A DNA stretch of 52,384 bases from Camillea tinctor (Eukaryota; Ascomycota; Sordariomycetes; Xylariales; Xylariaceae): positions 1 through 52,384 of the forward strand of contig MU394170.1 in the NCBI GenBank assembly GCA_022578605.1. Direction: 5' to 3'. The translations under genes and the position numbers were made by a program. Below, in pieces: positions 23,273-36,100 of this stretch. The notes under the pieces are model-generated. The model was not told the DNA's origin, did no database searches, and saw nothing but the letters and a program-made list of their open reading frames with translations. Position 1 is the first letter of the stretch. Each line of letters starts with the position of its first letter.

Positions 23273-24623
23273 TCAACTTATCTCCTCTTCCTCGTCCGTA
23301 TAACCGCAATCAAACCTATAGTATTTTATTAGCAATTCCTGTACACACCTCGAAGGAACTGGACCTACCCTTGCTCGCCGACGATGGCCTTCGTGTATTT
23401 CTCGAGCTCATCTAGCTGCTCCACGCAGCCTGTTAGGCTTTCATTGTAGGAATAACTATAAATCTGTGCCCATTTCTTTCCCTCTGATTTCTCGTGCTCA
23501 CTCAAAGTGCCACTAGCTGCCATTTGAAGTTCTAACTCTTTCATCCGATCTAGAAGCCGCTTCCTAGAAGCTGCGGCACTTGGGAGATATTTCTGACGAT
23601 GGTGTGGTGAGCAATGGCTGGGGATTGCTGTGAGAATCTCTATACTTACTGGTACTTTCCTGTCGGCACGCAGAGCCCCTGATAGAACGTATAGATTCGT
23701 CATGACCGTGGCGATAGCATCCCTCCGATCGCCTAGTAGCTCGGCGGCTGCCTCCGCATTGTCCCGAATGAAATAAGGGTGATAGAATAAAGATGACTGC
23801 CGGACTATGACAATGTATTCAAAGAATTGCTCGCAAGCGTCAAGAAGGGCTGAATAAGGCAAGGGATCGAAGGGCGCCCTAAGACGTATTTCGTGTCGAG
23901 TCAAACCCTTTCCAGAGTTAGTTCGAACCACATATCTTACTTAAGCTCAAGGGATTGAACATACCATAAGTTGCCTTAGTCTAACAAAGCCTTCTCGCAA
24001 GCGTCCCTCCAGTACTTCGGAACCTTCTATATCCTCCTTCGTTGGTGCGTGCCCCTCTTCGTAGTATACGTACCTAGATACGATGCCTACAGTGTGGTGA
24101 TTAGAACCTTATTCTAGAGAAACGTGTGATTAACTTACTCCTGTAGATTATGCTGCAATAAAATATCATAGCAGCTGTAGCCTTTCTAAGATCGTGGCGC
24201 GCAACAAATGGCCACAATAGCCAGTTAACAAGGATGGAACCAACGACACCCACGATTATAGACGCCCCACGAGTTGCAGCAACAGTAGCGGGGGATGGCT
24301 TCCCAGCTGCTGTGACCTCTGCCAGTGACACCACTGTAAAAGAAATGCAGCCGACGATTCCAGATCTCTGTTGAGGATTAGAACAAAGCTGGCAGAGTAT
24401 TTAAGAAATAACTTACCGGATGGGTACTCTGCGTATATCGGTAAATCATAGGAAGCATGAATATCACAGCAAATACGCCAATCACAATAGGGTTACCATT
24501 TCCAGCAGCATAGGATAATCCAGCCCAAAGAGACCCGAGGACACCACACAGTGCTCTAGTGAATAAGTCTTGAACATTTCCACCCGTTCTGTGAACGTTA
24601 GAGCTTGTACAGTCTGTGTTATG

Positions 24624-24654
<31 letters not shown>

Positions 24655-26931
24655 TCTTACCGAGGGCCCATGATTAAAAACGCCATCACGACCGCCCACC
24701 AAACCTCGTACTGATCCCACCAAGCGTGGCTTCTGTTGAGCCACGCTGGTATCGCTAGTAGCGACACGATCAATGCAGTTTTTAGACCAAAGCGTGTTTC
24801 AAAGCCTTGCATCCGATGAAGAACAGTCCAGACTTGGTGCCCTGTACGATGTTTCTGTGTATCCTCGTCGTCTTGTAGTTCACTAGCTGTCATTGTAGCA
24901 AACGACGTGCCGGTCTCTCCTTTCGAGTCTTTGCCTACTTCTGGGAGAGGCTGGAAATCCTGAGACGTTATCTTCTGGATAAGCGTTGCTATATCATTAA
25001 AGCTTCGAAAATAGGAGCCTAGGTTAATTAGCATTGAGGGAACAAACCATTTCCCCCTTATCCATGTTTGGAGTACTTACCTGCTGTAACACCACCCCGG
25101 TCATGTCGAACCTGGGCATTCGTTCGATGTAGGGCCTTCCAGAAAGGATAACTTGGGAAATGGAATTTTGGATATTTCGGTTGCTGTTGTTGCATATGGT
25201 TTACCTTGACAAGTAAAGCATCTATCGCTGACGCAGCTTGATGTACTGGTCGGCAGAATGCGAAAAGCTTTACGACTTCAGGAAACTCGGTATAGGTTGG
25301 GGGCAGCTGATCACTTGCTAAAACGCTATCTTGAGAATTACAGAAGGTTATAATTCGTTTCCGTAGCTTGACAAGTGAGCCTGCGACATCATTGGATATA
25401 TCCTTCGGAGGGCCAAGATACTTGCGATGTCCGCACATATCCATCAAGACGGCATCGCAGGTCTGGAGGGCAGATTTCATAGAGGAGAGAAGTTTGTCCG
25501 TAGGATCGGCTACATGGCTGGCCACAAATTTTAATAACTCTCTTTCTTTAGAATTCTCCGGGAGCTTTGCCTCCATGTTGATAACGAATTCATCTAATAT
25601 GGGTCGGGTATGGCCTAGCGTACTCGGCAGTTCGTCCTCAAATGGATCAAACATTCTAGTTTCGGTCTTCAAGCTTAGAAGTGCACGGATAACTCCTTGG
25701 ATAAGGTTACGGAGGACCAAGACATCCTTGGGATCAAACAGTGTAATGGAAAAATCGATGACCAAGTCTCGATATGCTTGTGACATACTGACAAAGGCCT
25801 GAGATAACCTTCGACGCCTCCTCAAGTCATCTACACCAGTGGTTTTCAAGCCATCCTAAAAGGGGTCAGAAGTACTTCAATTTACGCACACTCCTGAACA
25901 CATACCAACATTATTTCGAACGTCTGATGAAGAGCTACGGCCAAAGGGCGTGCGCCAGCATCAGGGGATACAGTGCAACATACGACGAGGGAGATGGCTT
26001 GTCCCAACAGCCACGGAATTCCGTAGGCGAGTAGTTTGGACCAGGACACCTCGCTAGATGACACTTCAGCCAAGCAGGTATAGGTGATGGCGATGCCAGC
26101 GCAGATGACAAGTTGATAGGTGCGGATATAGTAAGTACGGAGGCACGAAATGATAAAAATATATAGGAAAAGAAAGGCGGCCAGAATTCCGCCATAGCCA
26201 AAACGAGCCGTCTCGGTAACGGTAGAAACCCACAGGCCAAAGGACCCCCAGCCTAATCCCGTGGCAGTACCGACAATAGTGAGAATTGTCCCATCAACCT
26301 GGGCACCTACTGTCCTGCCGGAATGGTTGAGTATAGCGGAAATGACCATAATATAATCATATCGACCAAGCTTGCGGCGGACGGAGGGGATGAGACAAAG
26401 AACATAGGCGATGAAAAAAGCAAGGAAAGACTTGATCAGCTTGATCCCGGCTCGTGTGGTAGTGACACGTCGTACGACACCTTTGATTTCATGCCATTGT
26501 TTAGGGAAGAAGTTGCTGAGCGATAAGGGGTGCTTTTTGCGAAAGGCATAAGGGAGGGTTTTCTCAGCCTGTTGGAGGAGATCGTGGGTGTCGATCTCCT
26601 CAGGTGGGAAGAAGACGGCATCAAAGAAGCTGTCCCGCAGCTCAGTAACGCCATATGTGTTGTTCACACATTCTTCTTCCTCCAACGCAACAGGTGGGCG
26701 AGTAGCATGTGGGCGAGCTGCCGCCCTGGAGTCGGTACGGGTCTCATATATCCTGTCTAGCGAGTTAACTGACGACTCACGGATATGGAGTTTATTCCCA
26801 GGACTAAGACGTCGCCGCAGGCGAGAGAAGCCACTTTCGTCATGGGGTAGTGTGTTATCTGCATGCTCCCCGGCAGGGTGAGGGTTTCCCACACCGGGGT
26901 CGGATGGGTTATTCTGATTCAAAGTCACCAT
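23273..26931 (-). CDS. ArAE/FUSC-like multispanning membrane protein (Bre4-related, DUF2421)
   Basis: Member of the fungal aromatic-acid-exporter-like family (ArAE_2_N, FUSC-type repeat and DUF2421), related to yeast Bre4. Transport of organic anions or a role in endomembranes is proposed for the family but unproven. Eight exons: 26931-25906, 25855-25081, 25018-24661, 24588-24417, 24367-24139, 24086-23965, 23907-23369 and 23315-23273. The seven introns are 49-72 nt, and the frame closes over 1087 residues. Residues 1-155 are hydrophilic. A first membrane bundle (about 160-325) includes FLAFFIAYVLCLIPSVRRKLG. A long cytosolic region (340-670) follows. A second bundle (about 676-830) includes TALIVSLLAIPAWL, FLIMGPR and NWLLWPFV. 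The C-terminal DUF2421 domain ends in an acidic tail (TDEEEEIS). The R just before TGGN spans intron 3. Intron 6 was placed at AAAG after CTAAC because the nearer AG sites break the frame. Confidence 0.88.
24624..24651. repeat. A28 homopolymer inside an ArAE intron
   Basis: A run of 28 A (T28 in the sense strand) fills over a third of the 72-nt third intron of the ArAE gene. It lies between the GTAAGA donor and the CTAAC branch site. Run length is prone to assembly error and to variation between strains. Confidence 0.9.
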
Positions 26932-28257
26932 ATCGTTGTCGTTATCGTTATTGTTATAGTTATTGCTACTGTAACGGTGTTGGCGATGGTGATGATGTCT
27001 GATTGAGATTTGCTTATAAACATGCGTATGCCCAGTAATCCGATATACATAACCACATCATTTATAGAAATGCTAAAGGTGCAAAGCCGAGGCAATCAAT
27101 TTTGCGCTTTTGTTTGAAGTTGACGGTATAAACAACCCTTGTTGTATTGTTATATGAAGTTATCTGTGGAATGTGTAAGTAAGATGTTTCCATTGTTTTA
27201 CCAAAAAAAAAAAAAAGATAAATAAAAAATAAACATAAGATAATAATAAAAATAGAAATAAAAATAAGGTGAGTTGAGAGAGAGAGAGAGAGAGCCGAGA
27301 GTGTAACATCACCGGTATGTAGGTGTATGTTATATGCACTTACCCTCTGGTCTAGGTTTCTTGTCTAGGCATTCTTCTTGGTAGGATTTATTCTCTTAAG
27401 ACATCCCGACTTGAACTCCATGAGTCAGCGACTTGCCGGGCTATATAAGGTCTTACCTAGGTCCTAGGTAGATCGGTTACTTACATATGGAGTAACCTAT
27501 ATAACTTGTCCTAAATTTAAAACCTTGGTAGTTACGTATTGTGCTACCTAAACATTCCATCTTCCAAAGCTCTTGACCCAATGGATTTGAATATCTACCT
27601 AACCTTATATCCTTGAACCTGTTGCCCCGTTGCCCCCATTACCCCCGTGTCACTAAAAACTTTTAGATTATAGCTAAGGTCGGACGTCACTAGGCAGTGT
27701 CGGCTAGCCTAGCCAAGTCTAGCGCACTGTCCATCGCGATGGGCTCGGACCTTCTCTCTATATCTCAAGTATGTAGTAGTAGGATTTTAAAGTAAATCTA
27801 AGGAGCAGCGATAAGAAATATTAGGTAATCTATTTTTCAAGTCAGGCTAGGTTAATGTAGGTGATAGTGTAGAAGGCACCTAAAATTAGGTAAGGCCTCT
27901 TTAGTTAATACCTGGTACCTAGTCAGCTAGTTAAGGTGGTTAGCCTAGATGATGCCTAACGAACAATTCCTTCAGGTAACTTGTACTAAGCCTCAGAGCA
28001 TTTAATGTAGTAATGTAGGTAATGTAATGTACCCAAGTACCTTGAATACCCCGCCCCGCGCAATTAATATTTTGGCCCCTCCAAAACCTCAGCAGCCTTT
28101 CTTTTCCCGCTTCTATTTTTTTTTCTTTCGCGAACCTCGATCAACAACAAATCATACATCCCTCCTTTCCTCTTTCGGGCATTATTTTCTTTTTCCTCAT
28201 TTGAACCTTCACTCATTCTAAACTCCTCAATAAACTACCTAATCAACATCAATCAAC
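26932..28257. other. Divergent promoter region between ArAE and NTF2 genes
   Basis: The two genes are divergent, so both promoters lie here. Visible features: an A-rich tract (27200-27270) running into an AG repeat (about 27276-27294), several CTAGGT-type words (27450-27475), and a CT-rich, ATG-free leader before NTF2 (28030-28257). No coding frame is supported. Confidence 0.6.
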
Positions 28258-29030
28258 ATGGCAACCACTGGTATGTCCCCCTCTCCATCTCCCCGGTTTC
28301 CCCCATCCTCCCTCTCTTGGACGACGGCAATCATGGCTAACATTCCCCAGGTTCTGCTTTGCCCCCTGAGCACCTGCAGTTGCTCGGTATGTATACACCG
28401 CATATCCTTTACGTTACTAGAAACTCGAGACAAGCTGACCACTCTGCAGGCCAGATTGTCGAGAAGTACTACAACCAATTCGACAACGACCGCTCTGGCA
28501 TCACTTTCTACGTAGGCTTCCTCCCCTAGACCTATCTCTCAGGAATATATCTCGTCAGGCCATCCGGGTATCTAACCGCTATATAGACCCCCGAGTCCAC
28601 CCTCACCTTCGAGTCTGCTACCTTCGTCGGCAGGGATGCCATCCTTGAGAAGCTGAAGGTATCCAACGTCCGAGTCACGTCGCCCATGGATCAGCTATGC
28701 TAATATTCAACCCAGAACCTCCCCTTCACCCGCCTGCAGCACGTGGTTGAGACTCTAGATGCCCAGCTCAACGCTGCTACCAACACCTACATGGTCCTCG
28801 TGACCGGCCGCCTTCTGGTATGTCTAATTGTGTTGACACTTCTATCCTGTCTTAATCGTGCTACGAGTTTCTAACCTGGTGATCAGGTTGATGAGGAGCA
28901 AAACCGCATGACTTTTACCCAGTTCTTCCTCATCGCTCCTAACCCCCACACGAGCGAGCCTAACTTCGCCGCGCGCAACGAGGAGGAGATCTACATCCAC
29001 AGCGACATCTTCAAGCTCATCTTCCCGTAA
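28258..29030 (+). CDS. NTF2: Nuclear transport factor 2 (RanGDP import factor)
   Basis: NTF2 carries RanGDP back into the nucleus by binding Ran and FxFG nucleoporins. Exons: 28258-28270, 28351-28386, 28450-28511, 28587-28658, 28716-28817 and 28887-29030. All introns are GT..AG and the frame closes over 142 residues, slightly longer than the roughly 125 of yeast and animal NTF2. Family words are plain: QIVEKYYNQFDNDRSGITFY, LTFES, a TLDAQ strand, and VLVTGRLLVDEEQ followed by FTQFFLIAP. The excess length lies at the N-terminus and in the loop with PNPHTSEPNFAARNEEE before the last strand. Exon 1 codes for only 13 bases and exon 2 for 36, so simple ORF finders miss the gene. The ATG context (aacATGg) is good, and the leader upstream is pyrimidine-rich and free of ATG. 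Confidence 0.95.
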
Positions 29031-30767
29031 TTTACGCGTAACGACTTCCTTGGGATATACGACTGGCGACTTTTCGGATGACTGACGATTAGCACACGGT
29101 ATGGGGTTTTTATAGTTCTGCCTTAGATTAAGGGAAAGGGGGAGTGGGAGGCTGGAGGGCTGGGCCACGGGTGGTTTAGTTAGCTATATTGATTTGGAAG
29201 AACCGTCAGTCCAAGGGTCAGAAGCTACTATATACCACGAATCAATATGAAAGCAAAACTACCTAATCCTATCCGTCGCGCATGCCTTGAGGTTATGAAA
29301 CCGACTTGTGTGGTTGGCTACGATGTTCTGGCAGCCCGGTCACAGCTCGACTACCTAGCTAGCCATACACACACAAAACCATCATGTGCCAATCGATTGC
29401 GATTAATATGCTAATATCAAATGTTTGTTACTTGTGTTTCTCGACAGAGTATTCATTTAATGCCCGTGAACTACCCACAGTTTCACCCACAGGACCTCAA
29501 TATCATGTACCAACAAGCTGGGAAAGCCCCTATGGCCAAGCGCATAGCGAAGAAGTCTGTGACAGGTCCGCTAGACAGGGATGGAATCTGAAAGAATGTC
29601 TGTTCCAGCTACCTCAAAGTTACTGCTTGATTCGCTGCCTTCGTATCAAACTTAGCCATCGCTGCCCAATGAGATAATTGCTTTTTAGTCCCATGCGACC
29701 CGAAAAAGCACATCTTCTTAGTAAGAAGCCAGTCAAAGGTATCCAAAGCTCTTTTAGTGTCTCATTGCTGTATTTTGGTAGCTTTGTAGCATACTCCAGG
29801 GTGTCGCTATACTATGTAGATTAAAGCTATATATAGGCATATAAATCGTAATTGTGAGTTGATGGGGAACAAAGTCTTGCTTTACACTCTTTTATAGATA
29901 TGCAAAAAGAATATACCTACCTAACATCTCAGAACTAACGAGGTTTCCAATCAATATATAATTTATTTAATACACGTAGTGCCAATACCAGAGAAGTCTA
30001 TCAACTGTTCATGTCTGCCAGGTTGTTGCTCGCAATTAATCTCGCTTACCTTCAACAACACGGGCAATGACCCCCAGTTGGCTATATCTGTTTCCGAATG
30101 AACCGCTATTGAAAGGGAAGGAGGTTAGAAGCAGCACTCAACCGAGATACATTGGTTGATGCCAGGAAACGAGAATAAAATAGACACATTATCGAATATG
30201 TTACGAAGTAAAGTCTGCATCTAAGTGAATAGTTTTGGCTAGGTAGACATTCAAGAAAAGCACAGCAAAATCGAACCACAGCCCCTCGGAGATCTGATAT
30301 TCAAAGGGTTTGCAATTCCGTAGTCTCAATAATAAAAAGACAATGCTGGTTTTTTTTTCTCTTTTTTTTTTCATGTTCTCTCACTTTGGCGTCTCGATAG
30401 AACAAAACCCAGCATAAACCGTAGATTTCATATACCTCGATATCCCAAACCCCACCCCTTACAACCCATATCGGTCCTCCGCTGACTCTCCCTCTCTCAA
30501 ATCTCCCACTATTTCACGCTGAAACGTTGAAAAAGTAATAATCTTGGTATAAAATATGGTTTAAAACAAAACTTCAGGGGAAAGAGGATATTCCTCCTCC
30601 CCGCGAGTTGACCTTCATGCCTTCTCACAACCACAGAAAAAAAATGGACTAGAACCCAAACCATAACCTTTCCCCCTATCTTTAAAAACCCCAACCCAAC
30701 GTATCTCCTCTCCTCCCCTTCCTTTTCTCTCCTTTCCCTTCCCTTCCTCCCTTCTTCCCCCTCCCCT
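29031..30767. other. Intergenic region with an ORF relic
   Basis: The left part is the NTF2 3' region and the right part the 3' region of the small secreted protein gene, which has long CT tracts (30350-30370, 30700-30770). Between them lies an interrupted minus-strand reading frame (29490-29790, separate entry). Nothing else was recognised. Confidence 0.5.
29490..29790 (-). pseudogene. Unrecognised ORF relic with in-frame stops
   Basis: One minus-strand frame reads like protein for about 90 codons (containing ALDTFDWLLTKKMCFFGSH and GPVTDFFAMRLAIG). It is interrupted by TGA and TAG codons that could derive from CGA and CAG by C-to-T change, plus further stops at the downstream end. Residue composition looks coding (W, F, charged mix), unlike the surrounding frames. 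I do not recognise the family. It may be an old gene or transposon fragment. A chance frame is possible. Confidence 0.25.
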
Positions 30768-31232
30768 CTAAAGCGAAATCCACGTGCCCCCCATAATCAG
30801 CAGGATAAGCACGACACTAATCGGCATAGCGGGATTCGCCGGATCCACGCCCGCCGCGTCCTTAATCGGGAGGCCCAAGACCTGACCCGCAGTCAAGTTC
30901 GCGGCCGCGCCTTCGATGGCGACCTGCGTCAGGTTTCCGCACTGCGCGTTGAGGCGCGCGTCGCTCATCAGCGCGGGCAGGCGCGGAGCCGGCGTGTCCA
31001 TGATGGCGCTGGCGGCGTCGGTGCCCATGGGCGCGGAGCGCTGGAAGGCCGCGCGGTACGTGCTGTTGAGCCCGATGGTGGTCAGGTTCGCGACGGTCGC
31101 GTAGTCCATGCAGATCGGGTTGGTGGGGTCGAGGGTGGCGACGGGGGCGGTGGCGTCTTGGCGGGGGGCCACGTCGGCGGTGGTGAGGGTGGTGAGGAGG
31201 GTGAGGGTGAGGAGGTGCTTGAGGGAGGCCAT
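30768..31232 (-). CDS. Small secreted, probably GPI-anchored protein, function unknown
   Basis: A single-exon gene for 154 residues. The N-terminus is a clear signal peptide (LLTLTLLTTLTTADV). The C-terminus is a hydrophobic segment after small residues (MPISVVLILLIMGGTWISL), the usual layout of a GPI-anchor signal. The mature part has two cysteines, several N-glycosylation sequons (NLT, NST) and many Ala/Thr/Pro. An APRQD site shortly after the leader might be cut by a Kex2-like protease. Codon usage is strongly GC-rich, like the other secreted-protein genes here. No family was recognised. A surface or wall protein is inferred. A single C-terminal membrane anchor is the alternative to GPI. 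Confidence 0.75.
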   Translation of the reverse strand: MASLKHLLTLTLLTTLTTADVAPRQDATAPVATLDPTNPICMDYATVANLTTIGLNSTYRAAFQRSAPMGTDAASAIMDTPAPRLPALMSDARLNAQCGNLTQVAIEGAAANLTAGQVLGLPIKDAAGVDPANPAMPISVVLILLIMGGTWISL

Positions 31233-33159
31233 TTTTGCGGGTTGAGGTGGGATTTGGTTGGTGTTGTAGGTTTGGGAGATATGTTATGTTGGGATTGGCG
31301 GAGCAGGCGAAGAAAACCACAGGATGCCGGTTTGGTGGTGATAGTAGTGGTGAGGATGATGATGATGATGATGGTGAGGATATTAAGGTATTAGAACGCT
31401 GTGGCCTGCCACGAGGATAAAAAAAGTATATAAAAGTTCACGATAGATATCGTCCCAAGGAAAAAAAAGTCGTAAATTGAAGCGAAAGCGATACCAGAAG
31501 TATTTTCTGTCGGCGGAAGAAGTCGTGGATGAAGAGAAAAGAGAAAGAAAGAGAGATCAACTCACGAGAGAAAAGGAAAAAGGAGGAGGAAAAAGTGAAT
31601 GGTAGGTTAGCAAGGTGAGGAAAAGGAAAAACCGGCTTATTCCTTTTGAGTACTACCTTACCCTTTTTTTTACCTTACCTATTCTCCTGGGTTAAAGAAT
31701 TACAAGGTCCCTACCCATCCATTCAGTTAGTGGGCCGACCGACCATTCGATATCGAATAGCTTCAAGGTGTGTAAGATGGAACTTGACTACCCAAGTCTC
31801 ATCCGAGCTTCCGGGGACGTCACAGCCCGGGGTGGGTGATGCTTCAAGTTCGGCGTCTGAGGGAGCGATCAAACCAGTCAGGGTCAAGTTTCTTTGCTTG
31901 TTATGGCCCGGCCCTCCCCCTTGAAAACCCCCTGTTCATCTGCTCCTAGCAAACCACAATAACTAGTACAACATAACTGAGCTTGAACAATTAAGAATCT
32001 TCAGCCCCCCCCCCCAATCATCAGATTCCCGAATAAGATCTACATATTTAAGAAGATGGGGAGGGGAGGGGGCAAACTGACTAAATCATCTCTCCCTATA
32101 GCACGAGATTATTTAGCGCCGGGCACGACATGCTTGCTTATCTTTTGGCTGTGGTCGTGCGATTAAGACCAGAAAAAATCGTCCTGTTCGCTTCTGTATA
32201 ACTAATGCATGTGCCTCGAGGGGGGGCCGTAGATCGTCGCATGGCTTGGCGGCCGGGGTTTCACATCGCGAGATCTTCAAACCATTGGCCGGACCTTGGA
32301 ATAGAAGGGGGGAGGGGGGGCTTTCTTAGTATGTATCTGACTGTGCACCCTTCCCAAACCCCCTGTTCAACGGAGCGGCTCGGTTTTGCTGAAGAAGAAA
32401 AAAAAGAAAAGAAATTTAACGAATGGGGGAAAAAAGTGACTCCATTCGTAAAATAAAGTAAAAAAAGTGTTGACGAACACGAACAACACTTATATACCAT
32501 ACCGTTACACGCTTCCTTCATACATAACGTCCTCTTGCCCAAAGACCCAAGCGATCATATTCTAGCTAAGGAATATTTATCTCAACCCCTAAAAGAATAA
32601 ATCAAATACAGGTACTTCATCTAATCCTCGCCCTATCATTTCTCTTTAACGAAGTTGCACCTAGTCCACTCATAAGAAACATCTCTTATATTTTGACGAT
32701 GGAAACTTTCATGTTCCATGGTTCCCCTTTTTCCCCATTGTGAATAAGTAAGTGCAATCGATCCTATGATCCTATCTACCTATCTACTAGTATAGTACAA
32801 GGTAGGTAGCTTGCAGTGCTACCGAGGATGTTGTGGGACAGCTCTTGAGCTCGCATTAAAAAAAAAACCTACAAATGGAGTCATTATTTCTACAACTTTA
32901 TACAACTACCAAAGCCTGGCCGAACCACGCCTTCTTTTTTTCCCTCCCCGTGTCTATAAACCTTCTTTCAACGGACTTATGTAACCTATACCCATCGTAT
33001 GGACCCTCTGATGCTTAGTAGGCATTGAGCAACACTTGCTAGCCTTTAGGTCGCGGAGAACCAGTAGCTACGTTCCAGTGCTATTCATTACCATCGCATT
33101 ATTGTCGTGTCTGAACCCTACGGCGCAGCTGGAAATAAGGCGTATGACAGATTCCGTAT
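31233..33159. other. Intergenic region between secreted protein and HUL5 genes
   Basis: This holds the promoter and purine-rich leader of the small secreted protein gene (a GATGAT repeat at about 31353-31376 and purine-rich sequence to 31620). The right end is the HUL5 3' region. A C11 run lies near 32007-32017 and G-rich runs at 32220-32325. The short frames here have no motifs; nothing else was found. Confidence 0.55.
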
Positions 33160-36100
33160 TTAGCTCAAATCGAAGCCTGCTCCGGATTGAACGGCATATA
33201 ATAGCTTCGCTTTAAGCGTCTTAGCCGATGTATACCTTGGTAGCTTGAGGAGATTCACGCATGTGCTTGTGCTAGGCAGCCTCTCTTCGTCTGTACCGCC
33301 GTCGCGGATACTGAACTGGGGACTTAACTGAGCGAAGCCTAACAGCGGCGCTCTTGGCGTAGACGTCACGTATTTGAGCACATCTCTGCGCTGTGAGTCT
33401 TCCAACTCGTGCATAACCTCCCAGAACAGCTTGATCGTCGGATGTTCCATCCCGTCGTCGCCAATAGCATACAAACCCGAGTAGAGGGTGTTCTTTCGCA
33501 GATCCTCAACGTCGATCTCGGAGCTATCACCGCCAACCAGGCGCTGAAGCTCAGATTGGTTGAACATAGACAACCAGGACGGGTTGATAATTGAACCCAA
33601 GCCCTTGAGGAACGCCTTGGTCTGTCGGTATGGCTGAGCTACCAGTCGGTGATTTGCGACGTAAGATATATATAGCGGCCGGTCTTTATTGGTGACTGGT
33701 ATATTTTCTCCATCCTTTCGGAGAGGACGGGTCACAGTACGGACTTTGCCAGTTGGGGTCATAATTTGATCCGTGATAGTGAAATCCAGGGCGAGATCCG
33801 CAACGTCGCCAGCGTAGTTTTTAAGGTTGATCAGTCCTTGATACAGCTCCGGATCGAGATCTCGAAGATCGTTCAGGTTAGCGCGATAATCGGCGGGGGC
33901 ACTCTGTCCTGAAGAAGTCCACTTCAGAAGGAAGAAGCTAGCAAACGCGATGTCGATAAGGATCCCTTCATACATGCATTTTCCTACAATGCGCCCAAGG
34001 AACTCATAACGCTTGGCAAGGTCTAACATTTCACTTTTCCATTCAGCGCTTCCTTCTTGATGCCCACGATATCGCAGAATTTCCGCCTTTTCGTCAAATG
34101 CCAACGGGTTTGGATATATAAGGTTCTGGTTGTTGGTGACAAAGAGGTTGTGTCCATCCGGGCCAGGTTGGAAGGCCTCATTGGTAACACTAATTAGGAA
34201 TTCTTTCGTTACACCTCCGCCATCAATCCCGGCTTCTTGTTGATCGAATTGATCAACAAACGTTATCTGGATAGGCTCCTTGATGCCCTCTCCGAGAGGA
34301 TAAAATTGGTCAAATGCATCATTAAAGACTTCACCACGTTTGACTCGGGCTGTATGACGCCCTAGAATGTCACGAGCTCTAGTTGGTTGTACGTTGAAAG
34401 CGCCGTCACCAGATACTACCCATAACCTCCAACGATCTGGGTCAACATAACCCCCACGGCGCCTGGTTTTGTCGAGATAAATAAACTGTCTGAAGATCTG
34501 GACCCGGACCTCGAACGGTATAGCGAATGGCATGTTTCGAAGGATCTCTAGTTTCGGTCCAACTTGAGCAAGTAGTTGCTCACGTTGTATCTTCCGCAGC
34601 TGACGACGTTTCTCGATCTGGGCCGCGCGTGAGAGCCTTTGTCCAGCATGTGTGCGAAATAAGTCATGGGTGTCAAGTTCAGCATCACTTGAATCCTCGT
34701 CCTCTTCCATTTCATCTCTTCGTTGCTCCTCCAGGACCACCGCCGATATAAACCCATCCATGTCAAACTTCGATGTCATCAGCCAGAATCCCTGAGGGAG
34801 GAAGCTACGGCGAGAATCTCTCTCATACAATGAACGCATAGCGCTCGTCGCCGCATTTCTTAGGCTCAGCACATTCATGCCAATAATTCCGGCAAAGGAG
34901 GATGGGCCGGTTCTCGTATTGCCCTGAGAAGTAGAGCTTCCCGTGTTGACCCCCATTAGAGCATCCAGACGACCCATACGTGATGGAACGGCCATGATAT
35001 CATGTAGGTTAGAATATAGGGGGAATGTCAGGTGTTTTAGAAAATTGACTAGTTGCATTAGCTCCTCGCGACCCAGGCCGCTTGATCGAATCCGTAGCGT
35101 TGCTGCACTCTGCTGCTTAAATACCTGAGCTTCTGCGGGAAGAAAATCTTCATCATCGGTGACCCTCAGAAGAAAGTTGTATAATTCCAAGAATAGAAGC
35201 ACCGTACGCCACTCTTGGTCTCTGACTGGATCTTGCCGAAGGAGCTCGATCACGGACGTAGGCTTTTGTTGAGATCTCGTTTGCATGATGCTGGTAAACA
35301 CCCTAGTGCTTGATGCTGCTTTCCAGAAATACTTGACAGATGGTACTGCGACAAGACCATTGGTGTCAAATGCAGAGATATCGCCCTGGAAGAGACGCAT
35401 TTTTATGTCGTCGCCATGACCTGGGAAGCACCTGAGGAGCACTAGAGTATATCCCGCAAGGAGACTGGCATCTTCCGAGAGACGCGCAGATGACGATGCA
35501 GTTCTGGACTATATTAGTTGCGTATATTATACTTCAATGTTCAGCAATAAGTACTCACGAGGTGAACCTGTTGAGAAGTTCGGAAATTCCATCTTCATTA
35601 ACTAGGAAATCCAGCTGGCTGTTCACATATTCTGGCAGATGACTAGAATCCTTGAAATCGGCATCTTCGCTTTCGTGGTCTGAGGTATCATCGACTTCTT
35701 CTGGATTGGTAGTAGACCTTATTCGTATGTCATCTGTGAGGAACGAGAGTAGAAGATAGAGGGCTTCAAGATATGTTGAACCCTGAGAAGTAGAAATGGC
35801 TCTATTCAGAGCAATGAAATGGGCCAAAAGCCATAGCAACCCATCCTTTGACCTGCTTCCGGCCTCCTCCCGAGTCGAAAAAGTGTCAATAACGCTTTGC
35901 GACAATGCGTGGAGGTTAATTCTTTGCGCTACCGGTGCGGGACTACGTTGTAGAAAGAGCAGCTTCGGGGAGGCGAGGAACGAATATACAAATGAGGAGT
36001 ATGCTCTCTCGTTGGGTACTTCTATAAAATTTCAGGAAATTAGTAAGTTTATCCTGGGGATAGAAGACCAATCATAGGGGTAGCCAGTGATATGTAGTGT

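Noticed and set aside
15971..26931. Possible secondary-metabolite cluster (oxidase, phosphatase, membrane exporter-like protein)
   Set aside because: No backbone synthase, P450 or cluster regulator is present, the spaces are long, and the phosphatase and ArAE families are general; co-location alone is not enough.
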